Shown: positions 11,299 to 23,200 of the stretch, piece by piece
Layout of the letters: each line of letters starts with the position of its first letter
Numbering within the stretch: position 1 is the stretch's first letter
From: Kalaharituber pfeilii
Lineage: Eukaryota; Ascomycota; Pezizomycetes; Pezizales; Pezizaceae
Direction of reading: 5' to 3'
Assembly: GCA_015179045.1 (NCBI GenBank)
Contig: WHUZ01000129.1
Coordinates: forward strand, 1-64,000
Length of the DNA: 64,000 nucleotides
The notes under the pieces: model-generated
Told to the model about the DNA's origin: nothing
What the model saw: the letters and a program-made list of their open reading frames with translations, nothing else
The model's database searches: none
Position numbers and translations under genes: made by a program

Positions 11299-12100
11299 TT
11301 TTTTTTTATATCAGTGATCGCATGCCGCCTTGAGGGTTATGGCGATTTAGTTACATATGGGATAATAGAAAAACAAAACGAAAAACCAAAAAGCGCGAGC
11401 ATTCAAGTGGTGATCCCCGGCTCCTCCAGTGTGAAGGGGCAGTGACAAGTTCTGCCTGTGATTGTCCCGTTGCTACAGGCGTAAATGAAGAAAACCAGTC
11501 TCGGTCTATTTCCGTCCCCTGTCCCACTCGTAAACGCAAGACCTCAACCATTTCCCTCCCAGTCTCAATCTCTCCAGCTCAACGTGCTTAGCCAGGTATA
11601 ACATGACTGAACTTGTCAATTTTCCCTCCTGCATTAGGCCTCCTTTCTTCTCAACCACCGAATTCCAACTGTCTGCCCCAGGTCTTTGCTTGTGGCCTCC
11701 AACCATTTCCGGACGTTCCCCAGGTTCTTTCTGAGAGCTATTCCATGTATGACGATGCCGTTTCTTGTCTTGGTGGTGGTCTCGGGGGTGCTGGTTGGGG
11801 TGGGTGTGGGGGGCTTTGTCGTGCGTGGAGCGGAGGGTAGGGCCGTCGTCTTACGTCCCTTTGGATCTTGTCAGGTGGTCGGAGGTTTTACTGGCTCTGT
11901 TCGCTGGGTGGCTGGATGGGGTGTGGGTGTGTCGGTGCTGGCCGCAGCGATCTTTTCTGCCTCCTTGTCGTTTAGTTGACGCTTAAAGGCGTACTGATCT
12001 TGGGGCGACGCCGCCTTGCCCTTTCGCTTCTTGGATGCGGCGGGGGTGCGGGGTGATGGGGCCTTCAGCAGCCACATCGTTGGGTTATATATCCTGCTTG
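11299..12100 (-). mobile_element. 5'-truncated ORF1-only LINE-like element (tail-A variant)
   Basis: Minus-strand insertion ending in ATCGCCATAACCCTCAAGG.. GCATGCGATCACTGATATA plus poly(A). Upstream lie two frame-broken blocks homologous to the protein of the element at 62476-63841: FKRQLNDKEAEKIAAAS (12104-11871) and a C-terminal block ending VELERLRLGGKW..EWDRGRK (near 11570-11506). No ORF2 sequence lies between that C-terminus and the tail. I could not fix its 5' boundary. Confidence 0.75.
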
Positions 12101-12496
12101 ACATGAACAGTTGTCTGCGAATAATTCGCCAACTTGAGAAGTGTTGTCACATTGAGCCAGGGTTTTTCGTACTGCAGTTCGTAATGGTACAGTATTGATG
12201 TCAAAGAAGGATCATCAGGTGAGAAGGTTGCAAGTTTGCCGCTTGAACTTCGGTAGAGATCTGCGATTTAAGCGTCCAAAATGGGTTTGTAAAAGATGCC
12301 GATCAGAGCGAGACTTGCTAACAACACGGCAAAAGATTTTTCGAGGAGCTACAGGATTAGGACGATCGACCCTAGGGACAGCTAAGGCAACAGTTCACCG
12401 ATTGTAAAGTGTGAGCATGGGTGTGAGTATTGTAATGAGTTGCCATAGATGGTCAATTTGTTTTGTTAAAGTCCAAATATTTTGAAGATTGGCATT

Positions 12497-12941
12497 TCTT
12501 CTTTTTTTTTATGTCATTGCTCGCGTGCCGCCCTAGGGGCTATGGCGAGATTTTAGGTACAAAGGAGAAATTGGGAAACAGGAAAATAAAATGAAACCGA
12601 AAACTTAAGTATGCCTGCTACCGTTCTATCCACCTCATGAGTTCTACCAGTGGGCCCCCTTCTCCTTCGCTTGTCCCCGGTGGCCGGCGTAATGCTTCCA
12701 GATCGCCCGGCCACCTCCTTCTCCAAACCCTACACCTTTCCCATATGTGTGACGCAGTTTCCTCCTCGTCCCCGCACCACCTGCATTCTGGCCGGTCCGC
12801 CTTCCCAACGTTATAACTCCATGACCTTTGCTCCCCGAGCAGGCCATCCAGGGTGCATACAGGGCTCTCGCCATGGGCACTAGTTCTGCGTCTTTGACCG
12901 TGGCTCTATTTTCCATGTAAACGGAAGCCCTGCCCTCGACC
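12497..12941 (-). mobile_element. 5'-truncated LINE (tail A) with internally deleted RNase H
   Basis: The 15-bp duplication TTGAAGATTGGCATT lies at 12482-12496 and 12942-12956. Tail A is intact (CTCGCC..GGCACGCGAG). The coding remnant (12644-12955, minus) keeps ENRATVKDAELVPMARAL of RNase H and then jumps into a frame-shifted knuckle region. Confidence 0.88.
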
Positions 12942-13418
12942 TTGAAGATTGGCATTGCGTTGATCTTCTCGTGTAGCTTGTGCTAACTGAGAATCAAGTA
13001 CAAGTTGAATCTCTTCATCTCGACGTTTTTCAAAAATCTTAGAAACAGTAGGAAGAGGTGTGCTCTCTCTAGATGAAGGACGTAGCATTTCCTCAATACG
13101 TTCCTGAAGTTCTAACTGTGCGGGGACGAAGAAGAGACGACATCTCACATCTGGGAAAGGTGCAGGATATGGAAACGGAGGTGGTCGGGGAGCAGGGCGG
13201 CGATGGGAGCCTCGCCGGACGAGAAGAGCCAAGGGGACGCACTTGTGGCCACGTTAATATGGGCGAAAGGGGAGTAACATTGGACGAAGGGGCGGGACAG
13301 CAGGATGATCAGCCCAACCTTTCCTTCACTTTTATTCAGGTTCTATTTATTTACCGCGTGAGACAGAAGGGGATGGGATTCTATAGTTTTTCTTTTTCTT
13401 ATCTGAGTTATCTCATAT

Positions 13419-13490
13419 GTAACTAACACCTCGCCATAGCCCACAGGGCGGCATGCGAGTAATGATATATAAACAAAAAAAAAAAGCTCT
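13419..13490 (+). mobile_element. Tail-A LINE 3' end
   Basis: Complete tail A (CTCGCCATAGCCC ACA GGGCGGCATGCGAG) with poly(A). The preceding ~350 bp may be its 3' UTR or unrelated sequence; I could not find the matching TSD. Confidence 0.65.
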
Positions 13491-13500
13491 AAATCCTTAT

Positions 13501-13600
13501 CTAGGAAGCATCTGTTTTTTTTTTTTTTTTTTTTTTTTTTTTATTTATATCACATAACCCCGCTTGCAGCTGTTCGCCATGGCAGGGCTAGGAGGCATCT
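13501..13600 (-). mobile_element. Tail-B retroelement stub
   Basis: CTAGGA(A/G)GCATCT on both sides; one base differs. Between them are poly(T) and the reverse complement of tail B (CCCTGCCATGGCGAACAGCT..GCGGGG). Confidence 0.82.
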
Positions 13601-14586
13601 TGAATAAGGTCAAGGAGGGAGAGTAGTGAGAGGAGACGCGGTGGAGGAGTGTAGAGAATGCGGTGATAGTGAATATCTCGAGATGTCCTGTACCCAGTTA
13701 GGATCTTATATACTTAATCAGTATAATCACCAAGACAGATAACAGGAGCGGCTACGCCTGTAGGGCGGCGATAAATGCGAAATTTTTCACTCAAGTATGC
13801 AGGGTATGTATTCGGAATTCGGACGAGTAGCCCGGACAAGTCAGCACAAATATGGATGGCCTGGGCCATCCACTTTCATGGTATATTCGGTCAGTAGGTC
13901 AAGGTATATTCGCTCACTCTGTATCTTGGGAGCCCTAGTTCTAACTACTCTCTATCTACAGGATCTACAGGATTCGTTCTCCGCTTTTTATCTTAGACTT
14001 GTGCACCCATTTCTTTTTCTTCATCACTTGGGCTTTTCATGGTGTGAACCGTCGATTTCCTTTTTCGGCGTGGGAACCGTGGTTACCTATTGGAGCCTAG
14101 TCCTGCATTATTCAGAGATCCTTGTTTCCAACACACTTTTGTGTGGAAGAAATGGCTGGCCCGAGCCAGTCATGAGTGGCCCAGTTAGATGGCTGGCTCC
14201 GAACAGTAACGAATTGGACTGTGTCACGCGTCCAGAGCAAAAAATACCATTCAGGTGACTTGCTTGGCACGCTACATAAAAACTCTCTCCACTGCCCCAG
14301 ATCAACCAACCTCAATATCACTAGCTCTAGCTTTAGTCTAATAACTATACTGAGAGAACATTACCATTTCGCAATAAAAGTGAAGTCTTGAATTAATTCG
14401 ATTTGTTTCAAGAGGGAAAGGACAATTCTTCAGTTTATTAGTAATTAAATAACTTTTCTGGATAGTTGTTGGCAGTTTCTTGATTTCAGCAAATGTTGTA
14501 GATGTATTATTTTTACTTCACACAATCAGAGTGTGTGTGTTTGTCCAAGCTCATTGTTCGTATCTCCCAAACATTGCTAATCTTTT

Positions 14587-14672
14587 GACGTTTGCCAGCT
14601 CCCGCCATAGCCCATAGGGCGGCATGCGAGTAATGAAATAAAAAAAATAAAAAATAAAAGACGTTTGCCAGC
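14587..14672 (+). mobile_element. Tail-A LINE stub with TSD
   Basis: GACGTTTGCCAGC at 14587-14599 and 14660-14672 flanks only tail A and an A-rich tract. Confidence 0.88.
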
Positions 14673-15202
14673 ATTAATTGAAGCATAGCAGCATGGTAAT
14701 ATAGTAGCATGGTAGTATAGTAGTATAGAGTAGACTCTCGATATAAGAATGTCTGAGTCATCGGGCGGGAGTGGGCAGATTCTTAGATCAAATATATTCT
14801 TACATAGAACTATGTACAGGAAAAGCTGTAAGTGATACAAGAAGGTGCGGAATAAGAAAAAAATTGTAAAAGAGCTTCAAGAAACTACAGGGAACGGAGA
14901 AGATATCTCCTGTAGAACTACAGAGAATAAGGTTGGGAAAAGTGCTAAGAGGATGACTTGGAGAGAAAACCCGTGATTGTGCTTCATCTCGTTTTTGCAT
15001 TCTTTTCAGCTATTTGAGCACTTTCAATGCAATGCTTCTCTTTATATAGGTATTTCTGATCGATAAGCTTGCTTTGATTGCCTAGTGCAAGAAGCAAATT
15101 ACGATTTTGGGCAGTTCCTTGCATTGAACCTTCGCTCAATATAAGATTATATATGGTAGCTAAGCAGAAACTTAAGAATATTTCTTATATCAAATATTTC
15201 CT

Positions 15203-15956
15203 TTTTTTTTGCCTTTTTTCTTTTTTTTCTTTTTTATCATTACTTGCGTACCGCCCTGTGGGCTATGACGAGATTACGTACAGAAGAAATAGAGAAAATA
15301 ACAACAGAATGACGCCACGGTGGCAAAGATATCTCTCTATCCACCTCATCAACTCCACCACGGGGCCCCCTCCCCTCCTCCTGCTGCCGGGGGCCTGTAT
15401 ATACGCCTCCAGCACGCCTGCCCACTTACTCCTCCATACCCCTCAAGTGTTCCATATGTGTGTTGCCGTCTACTCCTCCTCTCCACACCATCTGCATTCC
15501 GGACTGTCCGCCTTGCCTACTTTGTATTTCCATGCCCTCAGACCTTTTTCTCCTAGGAGGCCTGCTAGGGTCTGCCCAGCCTCTGCAACGGGCTGTAATC
15601 AATGCCCAGTCCTTTTCTTTCTTTTGGCCGCACTGCTTTGGCTGCCATGCACATCCCCGCCCCTATGACCACCTCATCCTGGTAGGGTAGCAGAGTCCCT
15701 ACCTTTGCCGCCTTGTCTGCCTCTTCATTGCCCCTCATTCCCTCGTGTCCTTTAACCAACATTATCCCTACGTCCATACCTCCCCGTGCTATTCTTTCTT
15801 CCCAGGCTCTCCTGAACATTTGGCCGGCCCCATCTGGAGTTGGCTTTACCTCTGCGATCCCCTTCTGTCTGTTGATTGCCACTTGCGAGTCCGGAATAAT
15901 CAAAATCTCTTCATTCCCTCTCTCTAGGGCTTTTGCCATGTCTATTAATTTTCCTT
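15203..15956 (-). mobile_element. 5'-truncated LINE with RNase H
   Basis: The frame at 15939-15565 encodes RNase H: AKAL (Glu region), IIPDSQVAI, and KGHEGMRGNEEADKAAK, then IDYSPLQRLGR, after which it runs out of frame towards a knuckle (15500-15400 region). The catalytic DS is preserved. Tail A is present but with a mutated outer stem (CTCGT../..GCAAG). Possible TSD is only about 8 bp (TTTCCTT-like), so boundaries are approximate. Confidence 0.82.
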
Positions 15957-16454
15957 ATTTTGTATGAGCGACAGGGAGAACGTTCTTATATTAAATACAT
16001 TCTTCTGGGAAAAAAGATTTTATGCGTTGTGATAAAGTTATATGGCATGCTAACATGTGGCAGCATGGCCATGTAGTGCTACGAAAGAACGCTGATACGA
16101 GCCGTAGAATTCGCCTGTAAGGGGGTTGTGCAGCCAGGCTGCTATGGACCTGGACTCCCTAAGTCTACATGCACTTTTTATTGTATAAGGGGGCTTCCAT
16201 TATAGGTACTAAAATCATACAAAAGAGGTTACATATCCGTCAACTTGCGCTGTGTCTCTCGTATGTATATATATGTAGGTGCTTCTGCGGCAACCAAACA
16301 CAACAATGGCTATTTTGTGCTCGCAGCGTTACCTGATAGCCCTCATTTTTACTTATTCAGTTCATCGTAGATGGATACGAATTGGGCTTTTGCCCTAAAC
16401 CGTAGCAGGCTGGTAACTGTCCCTCGAGTTGAAACCGGAAAGGCCTGAGGTACA

Positions 16455-16520
16455 TAATGCCCTGCCATGGCGAACAGCTGTATGCGGGGTTACGTGAAAT
16501 TTTTTTTGAAAAAAAAAAGA
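16455..16520 (+). mobile_element. Tail-B retroelement stub
   Basis: CCCTGCCATGGCGAACAGCT..ATGCGGGGTTACGTGAAAT followed by a T run and an A run. No clear TSD. Confidence 0.7.
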
Positions 16521-16735
16521 ATTTCGTCTCAGTTTAGGTAAATTGCCGCAGCCCAAGCAGCATATGCAGGCACCGATAAGGGCAACTGAAAATCGCAGTT
16601 TTTGCTCTTGGAGTCGAGTTAATTCGACGAGAAACAATGGTATTGTCTAGACCCTCCCTCTCATGCCTAGCCCTGAACTAGTTACATCGGTTGGCAGCAC
16701 CATAGTGATCAAAGTGCTTAGGCGGCACTGATTAT

Positions 16736-16816
16736 GAACCCTACGCGCCCTGCCTTGGCGAACAGCTACATGCGGGGTCACGTGATAAAAAAAAAAAAAA
16801 AAAAAAGAACCCTACG
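16736..16816 (+). mobile_element. Tail-B retroelement stub with TSD
   Basis: GAACCCTACG at 16736-16745 and 16807-16816 flanks tail B and about 20 A. Confidence 0.87.
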
Positions 16817-16881
16817 TCATTGTAGCTGACTTTCGCCTAGCGCTCGTCGCCTCGCAGTGCTGTGAACTAGTACTAGTAAAA

Positions 16882-17030
16882 TACTCGCTGGTTCGGAAAG
16901 TATTGGAACGCTGCATAAATCATATGCGCTATTCGCTCTTTGGAATAGGGCAAACACTTCGTACTATTCCAGAAGGAGAATAGCGCATACGCTTTCTGCA
17001 GCATTCCAATACTTTCCGAACCAGCGAGTA
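16882..17030. mobile_element. Tc1/mariner-like MITE
   Basis: Perfect 34-bp-class inverted arms starting TACTCGCTGGTTCGGAAAGT. A second inner pair (GCGCTATTC / GAATAGCGC) extends the foldback. The outer motif resembles that of the MITE at 4840 (GTTTCAAAAGTATT). Confidence 0.75.
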
Positions 17031-17100
17031 CTTACATGACTAGTACGTACTTAGATGATATGCATGTAATCCGTTCGTGTAAGTACTCGAGTATGATACA

Positions 17101-17397
17101 TACCGTATTAACTCACTTAAGAGGTAAAACACAAACGCGTGCTTTGGTGGTCTTGGCAAGCCTCTTAGCGCCAGTGCGCGTGTATCATACTACGCACGAG
17201 CACGCCGAATTACCGCGATACTAACTTCAACAGCACGGAGACTGATAGTGACGTGACTCCCAAAAAAAGAAAAAAGAAAAAAAAAAATACCAACATTGTA
17301 CCAGAGCGCGCGCTAGCGCGATCAATAGCATCCGAAGTTCTGCCAAGACCACACTAGCGCGCGTTTGTGTTTTACCTCTAAGTGAGTTAATACGGTA
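17101..17397. mobile_element. MITE with 58-bp TIRs
   Basis: TACCGTATTAACTCACTTA and about 40 further bases are repeated in reverse at 17338-17397, with TA at the ends. The interior has an A-rich tract (17260-17287) that may be a separate small insertion. Confidence 0.78.
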
Positions 17398-18471
17398 GTG
17401 CCCCATCATAGCCGATGGAGTGGTGAAAGTAAGCGCACGCATTTTCGACCAAAAACTACACAATTTCAATGCCCGATATCTCAACAACTACAACAGAGTT
17501 TTGATGCGCTTTTTAAAGGGACATAAATAAATGATTTATTCTGTGCATCTGATGACTCTATTTTCTCCGGACATACATTGTGGTCAATAGATGGCACGAT
17601 GATGTTGATGACTTGGAGATGGAATTTTCTCCAAAAAGTAGAATGAACTACTTCCCTTCAATATGTTCTACTATGGCTACACAATTGTGACTAGAGAATT
17701 TTCCTAATAGGTCTCTGAATATATAAATGCTTTATATGGCTTAATATTGTTAAATACAGAAATTTATATATCGATTTGCTGTTTTTAGTAGGGTTTCAAT
17801 ATACTAGAGTTACTGCATCTACCGTATATTTGTATGGTAATATGATAAATCCACCACTGCTTCAGCTGTTTTTCCCGTGCGTGTTCCTGGTATCTCTAAA
17901 CAAGGTAAAATTGTCATAATTCAAATCCAGCGGCGAAAATGTATGCCAAGATATTTTGTGACAATTTGCAGAGACACAACTCCACGGTTCTGGAGAAACG
18001 AAGATGCGAAATGCGGAGACTAGCCCTTTGGACTTATACAGACTGGCATATTTGGGCCCTTAAAGAAAATGGCCTCATAGGTCCGTAGGTACTTTCCTTC
18101 AAATAAATTCCTACAGTACGTGTAGAGCACTCTGCATACATCTGCAGTCTCGGGTATTCGGGCACATGCCAAGCCAGCCTGTTCATGCAGGTACGATGCG
18201 GGGTATTCAGGCCTCCAGTCTTTATATTCCCAGGTCAAAATCTCCACCAAGCACCAAGTCAATTTATTTTGCAAGAGTCACGCGCGCGGTCAACAAGAGC
18301 CCCTTAGGTACAATTCCTTTACAATATTTTTTAAGTAGCAGTGAGTTTTGCCTGATCATTTGCATTATTTTTTTTTTTTTTCAAATTGCTTACGTTTACC
18401 CTTTAAAAAAAATTTTTTAACCTTGTTATATACTGTTAACGACCTCAGTAAATATTTACAAGTTCATAGTT
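17398..18471. other. Intergenic, upstream of RING gene
   Basis: No gene recognised. A TATA-like TTATATACT lies about 45 bp before the ATG at 18472. Confidence 0.35.
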
Positions 18472-19956
18472 ATGCCCAGACGCCGCAATAAGAAGTCAAA
18501 ATCTGGAGCAGAACAGGCTGCAGCTGGAGGTGCTGCCTCAATTAACCCACAAGGGACTGCCTCCAGCAATAATGTTCCTCCTACAGTCTCTAGAAATTGG
18601 GGGATAACGCCCGCGGCAGCGGTTGCAAACCATAGCCCCGCAGGCGACACATACGGACGTAACTCGATAAACTCTGCTAGCCCCTTCGCAAGAAGCTACG
18701 GGCAATACCTATATGGTACACATCCGAATAGCGCTGAAGACAGAAACTGGCAGCCGGCTGTCGGGCGAGGAAGAGGTATTAGTGGTTACCAACGGATCAG
18801 CTCTCCTGGGTTCCCTGCACGAAGAGTATCCATGCCCCTGAACGAGCCTGCATCGGAGCGGTCTTGGGGTTCCTTTCCCGGAGAGTATGAAGGCAGTGGG
18901 TTGCCTGTATCTCAGCCAAATGCGCCCAACACATGGGCGAGTTTGCTTCGATCTACTAGAGCCTCTGCTCAGACAAGGGCCAATGCCAGGGCTGCACCTT
19001 CGTACAACAGTAGGCCAACCAGGGAGGACAATTCTACTGCCACCAGCAGCTTTCGAAGATCTAGTTTTGGGTTCCACTCCACCGATAATTCGGAGTCCAC
19101 CCTTTGGGGAGGGGTAAGTAATACTGAGACGGAAACAGTGGAACTGCGCCCTTTATCTCGAGATGCTGACTGTTTTGAGTCCTTCCAGGATCGTTTTGAA
19201 TCCTTCCCGGGATTGACGCAAACGGGTAACTCACAACCCCCTCTTAGACGCCAAAGTGCGCCGCTAGGAAGTATTCAGTTCGGATCTGTTGGACTCGGAC
19301 CCAACGTCAGTTCGCATACCGTCCCATCGCAGCCCACACGCGTGCTTCCCCTTGTTATCCCTCCACCACCACGCCCTGGGTTAGCCTCCACCGATGCAAC
19401 GTCACCTTCCAGCTATGCATTTTCCGATGATAGTACCGATAGGCTTTCAAACCTGAGGGACCTCGCAGAGGAAGCTTCCGTATTGCTAGAGTTATACAGC
19501 CAAAGTACGCCGGGTGAGGACGAAGATACAAACTTGGAAACTGTCAAGGCCGCCTTTGAGGCGGTATCCAAGATCTGGAACGAGTACAGACCTAAGGAGG
19601 ACATAACGCCCCATCGAGGTCAAGAAACGAAAAAAATGCAAGACAAGGAGAAGGTAGACGCGGAAGTGGACACCAGTTTGACAGTGTATTCTGCGTGCAT
19701 AGTGTGCTACGATAGCGTTGCAGACACCGTATTAACACCGTGTCACCATTTGGTTCTTTGCTCGGTAACGTGTCCTGGATTCTCTATCACCATCCACCCA
19801 AATTGACCCAATTATTCTAACATCGTGGGGCGTGATTAGAGATGCTGTGATCGCATGGGTATAAAGGAGAAAGGTACAGCGTGGGTGACTGATGAGGGAG
19901 TGAAATGCCCACTATGCAGAGGGATTGTCAATTATAGGGTTTGCCCGGCTCCCTGA
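18472..19956 (+). CDS. RING-finger protein, probable E3 ubiquitin ligase
   Basis: Exons 18472-19764 and 19840-19956 are separated by a 75-nt intron (GTAACG..TTAG, branch CTAAC), giving 469 residues. Residues 1-400 are Ser/Pro/Asn-rich and probably disordered, with a basic start (MPRRRNKKSK). The C-terminal RING is split by the intron: Cys409 and Cys412 (CIVC), Cys424-x-His426, Cys430, Cys433, Cys454 and Cys457 (CPLC). The His-x3-Cys spacing (CHHLVLCSRC) is that of IAP/Mdm2-type RINGs. Without splicing the frame would lose its last three zinc ligands, which supports the intron. By family knowledge such RINGs bind E2 enzymes; the substrate is unknown. It ends in a short tail after the last Cys pair, as in many fungal RING proteins. 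Confidence 0.88.
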
Positions 19957-20238
19957 AATGTGTTCATTTAGCTTTACTAACACCCCATAGATCAAAATAT
20001 ACCGTGGGTAAACTGAGTTGTGCACCTAGATTTGCGATGATACGACCTGGGAAAAAGAGAACGCGTGTCGGGGCCGCTAGCTTGTGGAGTTCCTCAGAAT
20101 TGATTGCAGCTGGATAGATCTACGGTTAGACCCAATCGCAGCCTGGTGCACCTGCACACTAGTCTCTGCAACACAGGTGATGGCGGAACACGTGTCTATA
20201 TATTTATGTAAACAGGGGCATAATTTTGTAGCTACAGG
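19957..20238. other. 3' flank of RING gene, no feature seen
   Basis: No open frame or repeat recognised. Confidence 0.4.
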
Positions 20239-20322
20239 GTGAAGGTGGTGGAGTGATTAGCATAAGTGTGTTCTCGGTAACGCAAGTCATTAGCACTACC
20301 GGTTCGAACCCCGAGTTATGTG
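20239..20322 (+). pseudogene. tRNA-Ser(GCT)-like pseudogene with retained intron sequence
   Basis: The start GTGAAGGTGGTGGAGTG parallels the tRNA-Ser gene at 45192 (GTCAAGGTGGTGGAGTG). An intron-like GGTAACGCAAGTCA follows, matching GGTAAGGAAAGTCA there, and a B box GGTTCGAACCCC ends it. The acceptor ends do not pair well and the anticodon arm is damaged. There is no poly(A), so a SINE origin is not evident. Confidence 0.6.
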
Positions 20323-20999
20323 TGTCAGATATTTCAAATTATAGGAGTTATTATAAGCTTTCTACAGAAAAACTGTATCATCTCTAATGATATCACCGTA
20401 ATATAACTTACAAATTGAAGAGGATTAGGCGATCATGATTTAGAATATGGTTGATCTGCAGAGCCTGAACCGATCTATAAGAGGCCTGGTTGAGAAAGGA
20501 TCTTAGATATTTGGCCCCGGTACTTGAATGGCCTAGCTCTACCGCACCCATGCCTATGTAGTGAGTCTAGAAGCACATTCGGGTTAGGCCGTCCCAGCCA
20601 TAGTGCTTCTGGAAAGCTCAGTTGCTCGAATAGCCCCATTTAGTTCTCACAAGGACCCTGGAGGTAATAGCACCAGACTTAGACTATTGAGGTAATGACA
20701 AAATTAGTGAGGAATTTGTTCCATTCCATTTTGAGTGTCTCCAGAAGTTCCAAATCATATTGTGCCGTTATCGCTTTAGGTTTTTGAATTCAATGGAATC
20801 ATCAAACCAATTTTCGGCTGATTTGCGCTTTATCGAATGTCCGGATGTTTGAAAGGTATTAGTGTTAATATTTTTGGGGTTGTACATAAGGACTTTCGCA
20901 GGTCTCTGGGGATTTTGAGAAGATCAGGAAAATCGTGTAGATTTTCAGGGCCTTGCAGTGGGCCTTTCGCCTTGGAGGTTGTATTGACCTATTTTTTAC
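20323..20999. other. Intergenic, no gene seen
   Basis: No motif or repeat recognised. Confidence 0.35.
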
Positions 21000-22451
21000 G
21001 CGTTTTGTTTCAGGAGTCCTGCACATTCCTAACCTCTGCCTCCCTCCTTCTCTTCCTCTCCTCCTCCTCCTTCTCTCTCCTTCTTTTCTCTCTTTCTTAC
21101 TCTAGCTCCCTCTGCTCCTCCACTGATGCGAGGCCTATACCCACATAGATCTCCTGCACTACTTCTTCCAGCCTCGCCATCCTCCTCTCCAGCTCGCTCT
21201 CCTTCCTCTTCTTGTACTTCCTATGCTTGCTCTTCACCTCCCTTCTCTAGTCCACAATATTCTTCTTTCACATCTCTACCTTTCGGAAGTACTCCATTAA
21301 TCTATTCTTCCTCTCCATCCTCTTCCTCATATTTTTCTACCCTTTCTTAAAGGCACTTCCTTCCAACACTGCTAAATGCTATCAACTACTTCTGCAATCT
21401 TCTGCTCCTCTCTACTGTTTCTCTTCTTTCTGCACTCTATAATCTTCTTGTCTAGTACTTGTGATGCTGTTATTAGCTCCTCTGCTACTCCTCTCTTCCC
21501 CTTCCCCTCGCACAGGGATGCCTTCCTTAGCTTCCTCATGCTTCGCTGTCCTCACACCATCATCACCCTCATAACTCTCAGTGTCACCTACTGCATTCTG
21601 AAAACTACCGTGTTTTTTCCCCTTCTCACAGTTATGCATTCTCTCATCGCATTCTCCAAGATCTCTTCTTCTTTCTCATATGTAATTCCATCCTCCTCCT
21701 CCACATACCTTCTGAATATAGCCGTATCCTCTCCCCAATTCCTGGCTATCTCCCCTCTCAGCTCCCGATCTTCTATCCCTTCCTTAATGACCCAAATCAC
21801 CTCCTCCACGTTTTTTTGCCTCTGCTGCCTCAATCACCGCCTGTCTTATCTCTCCAGCTTTCCATCATATTCTCCCTTCTTTCTGTATACCCTATCCATT
21901 CTTCCCTTTCAACATCATTTTTTCTTCTCCCACTCCCTTTCTCTCCAGCCACCAGCTCTTTCTTTCCACTTATGAATGCCCTCCACTCCCCATACCTGAT
22001 TCTTGCCGATTACATATACTACTCTCATCCACCCTTCTCCTACCAGTCCCAACAATTCTTGCTTCAGTTTCTCTAGCTCTAACACCCCTGCTTGTTCCAT
22101 CTCTCTTCTCTTTTGCTCTAGTTTCGTTCCTTCCGAAGATGTGTTTCTGTTCTTAGCAATAGCATTGCGGGCTATTTCTAATCTGTGAGGCACTTTCCTT
22201 TCTCACTCTAACCTTCCCTTTCTAGTCTCTTCTGCAGACGCTATGCCAGTTTCACCGAATTGGTCGATGGTTCCTGCACCTACTCGAAATCGGTCTATTC
22301 TCAGCACACTCACGGCGCTGGGTTGGCACCAATCAGATGCAACCACCCCACTTCCCAGAATTTGTACGGGAGAGACTCTGAAAAGTTCGAAAACCTTGCC
22401 TTCAAGAAAAGGCCTTTGCAACGTTCGGATTCTGTAAAATAAAGTTACCAT
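21000..22451 (-). pseudogene. Decayed gene for a charged coiled-coil protein
   Basis: The plus strand is strikingly C+T-rich because the minus strand encodes Glu/Lys/Arg-rich sequence. From 22451 to 21588 one reading frame persists through a few stop codons (first TGA at 22205-22203), with segments such as EGTKLEQKRREMEQAGVLEL and YVEEEDGITYEKEEEILENA. It then shifts frame (21639-21412) and fades towards 21000. I do not recognise the family. Several stops could arise by C-to-T change. It may be a transposon protein or an ordinary gene that died. Confidence 0.5.
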
Positions 22452-22599
22452 TCTTGCTCAGGCGGTCCTGAGCTTCACTTTGGTTCTGATTTCGTTCTCG
22501 GGAAGCATCAAGAAGTTAGTTCTCTTCCAAACACTCATTCTGTAAAAGTGGTTATCGGTAGATGTATGATGTTCGCTTCTACAGATCCATTGTTTTTGA

Positions 22600-23200
22600 A
22601 TTATAGCTCTGTACATTTTCACATTATGTCTTAGCATATATTTTGCCTATAACTCTGCCTGAATTGACTTTTACAAATCACACTTGAGATAAATCTGATA
22701 AAAATCCTGGGACATTTGAGAATGATATACCCACCCGGTTCAAAGATGTAGGTGGGGCGCCCAGGAAATATCTGAAGTAGCCGTGAAATGAATTACAAAA
22801 TTCATATTCTTATTGAAAATTGTGTGTAGTAACTGTACCGGCAAGCCATTGGAGATGGAAGAGTTGGTATAGATTAGGGATTAAGCCGAATGAAAAGCTG
22901 TACAGCAAGAAGCCTATTGAAGACCTCTCTAATCACAATTCTAGAGCTATTGTAAGGAACGTTGAAGGGAAGTAGTGTATTCCTATTTCGAGAGTACTTG
23001 TATGGGATTCTACTTATACAAATGCATGCCAAGACATCATCCAGAAATGTCATTGTGCCATTAACACGTTCTAGGGCGAGCAGTAGTGACATATCCGAAG
23101 ATAACCCTTTCTTTATCTTCCCGGCAAGTGGCATTAATAATTCTGCTCTGAGTGTTGAGATATATGCTCTCCAGACTTTCCTTATTTACCTAAAGGCTAA
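22600..23200 (+). repeat. Diverged relative of the 34.3-kb and 44.3-kb MITE interior
   Basis: Scattered blocks match the two MITE copies in the same order: CACTTGA.ATAA, AAAATTCAT..TCTTAT.GAAA, TTGAAGGGAAGTAGTG, AAATGCATGCCAAGACATCA and GAAGATAACCCTTT. Termini are not identifiable. Confidence 0.55.

Noticed and set aside
12195..12407. 70-codon frame with basic residues (RFKRPKWVCKRC)
   Set aside because: No zinc-finger or HTH pattern holds up; lies between two LINE insertions.
13797..14258. 153-codon plus-strand open frame
   Set aside because: No family motif, no splice signals, composition not different from neighbours; overlaps a local short inverted GGCTGGC motif.
14715..16010. Possible TIR pair near TAGACTCTCGATATAAGAAT
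   Set aside because: The left motif is clear but I could not find a convincing inverted partner.
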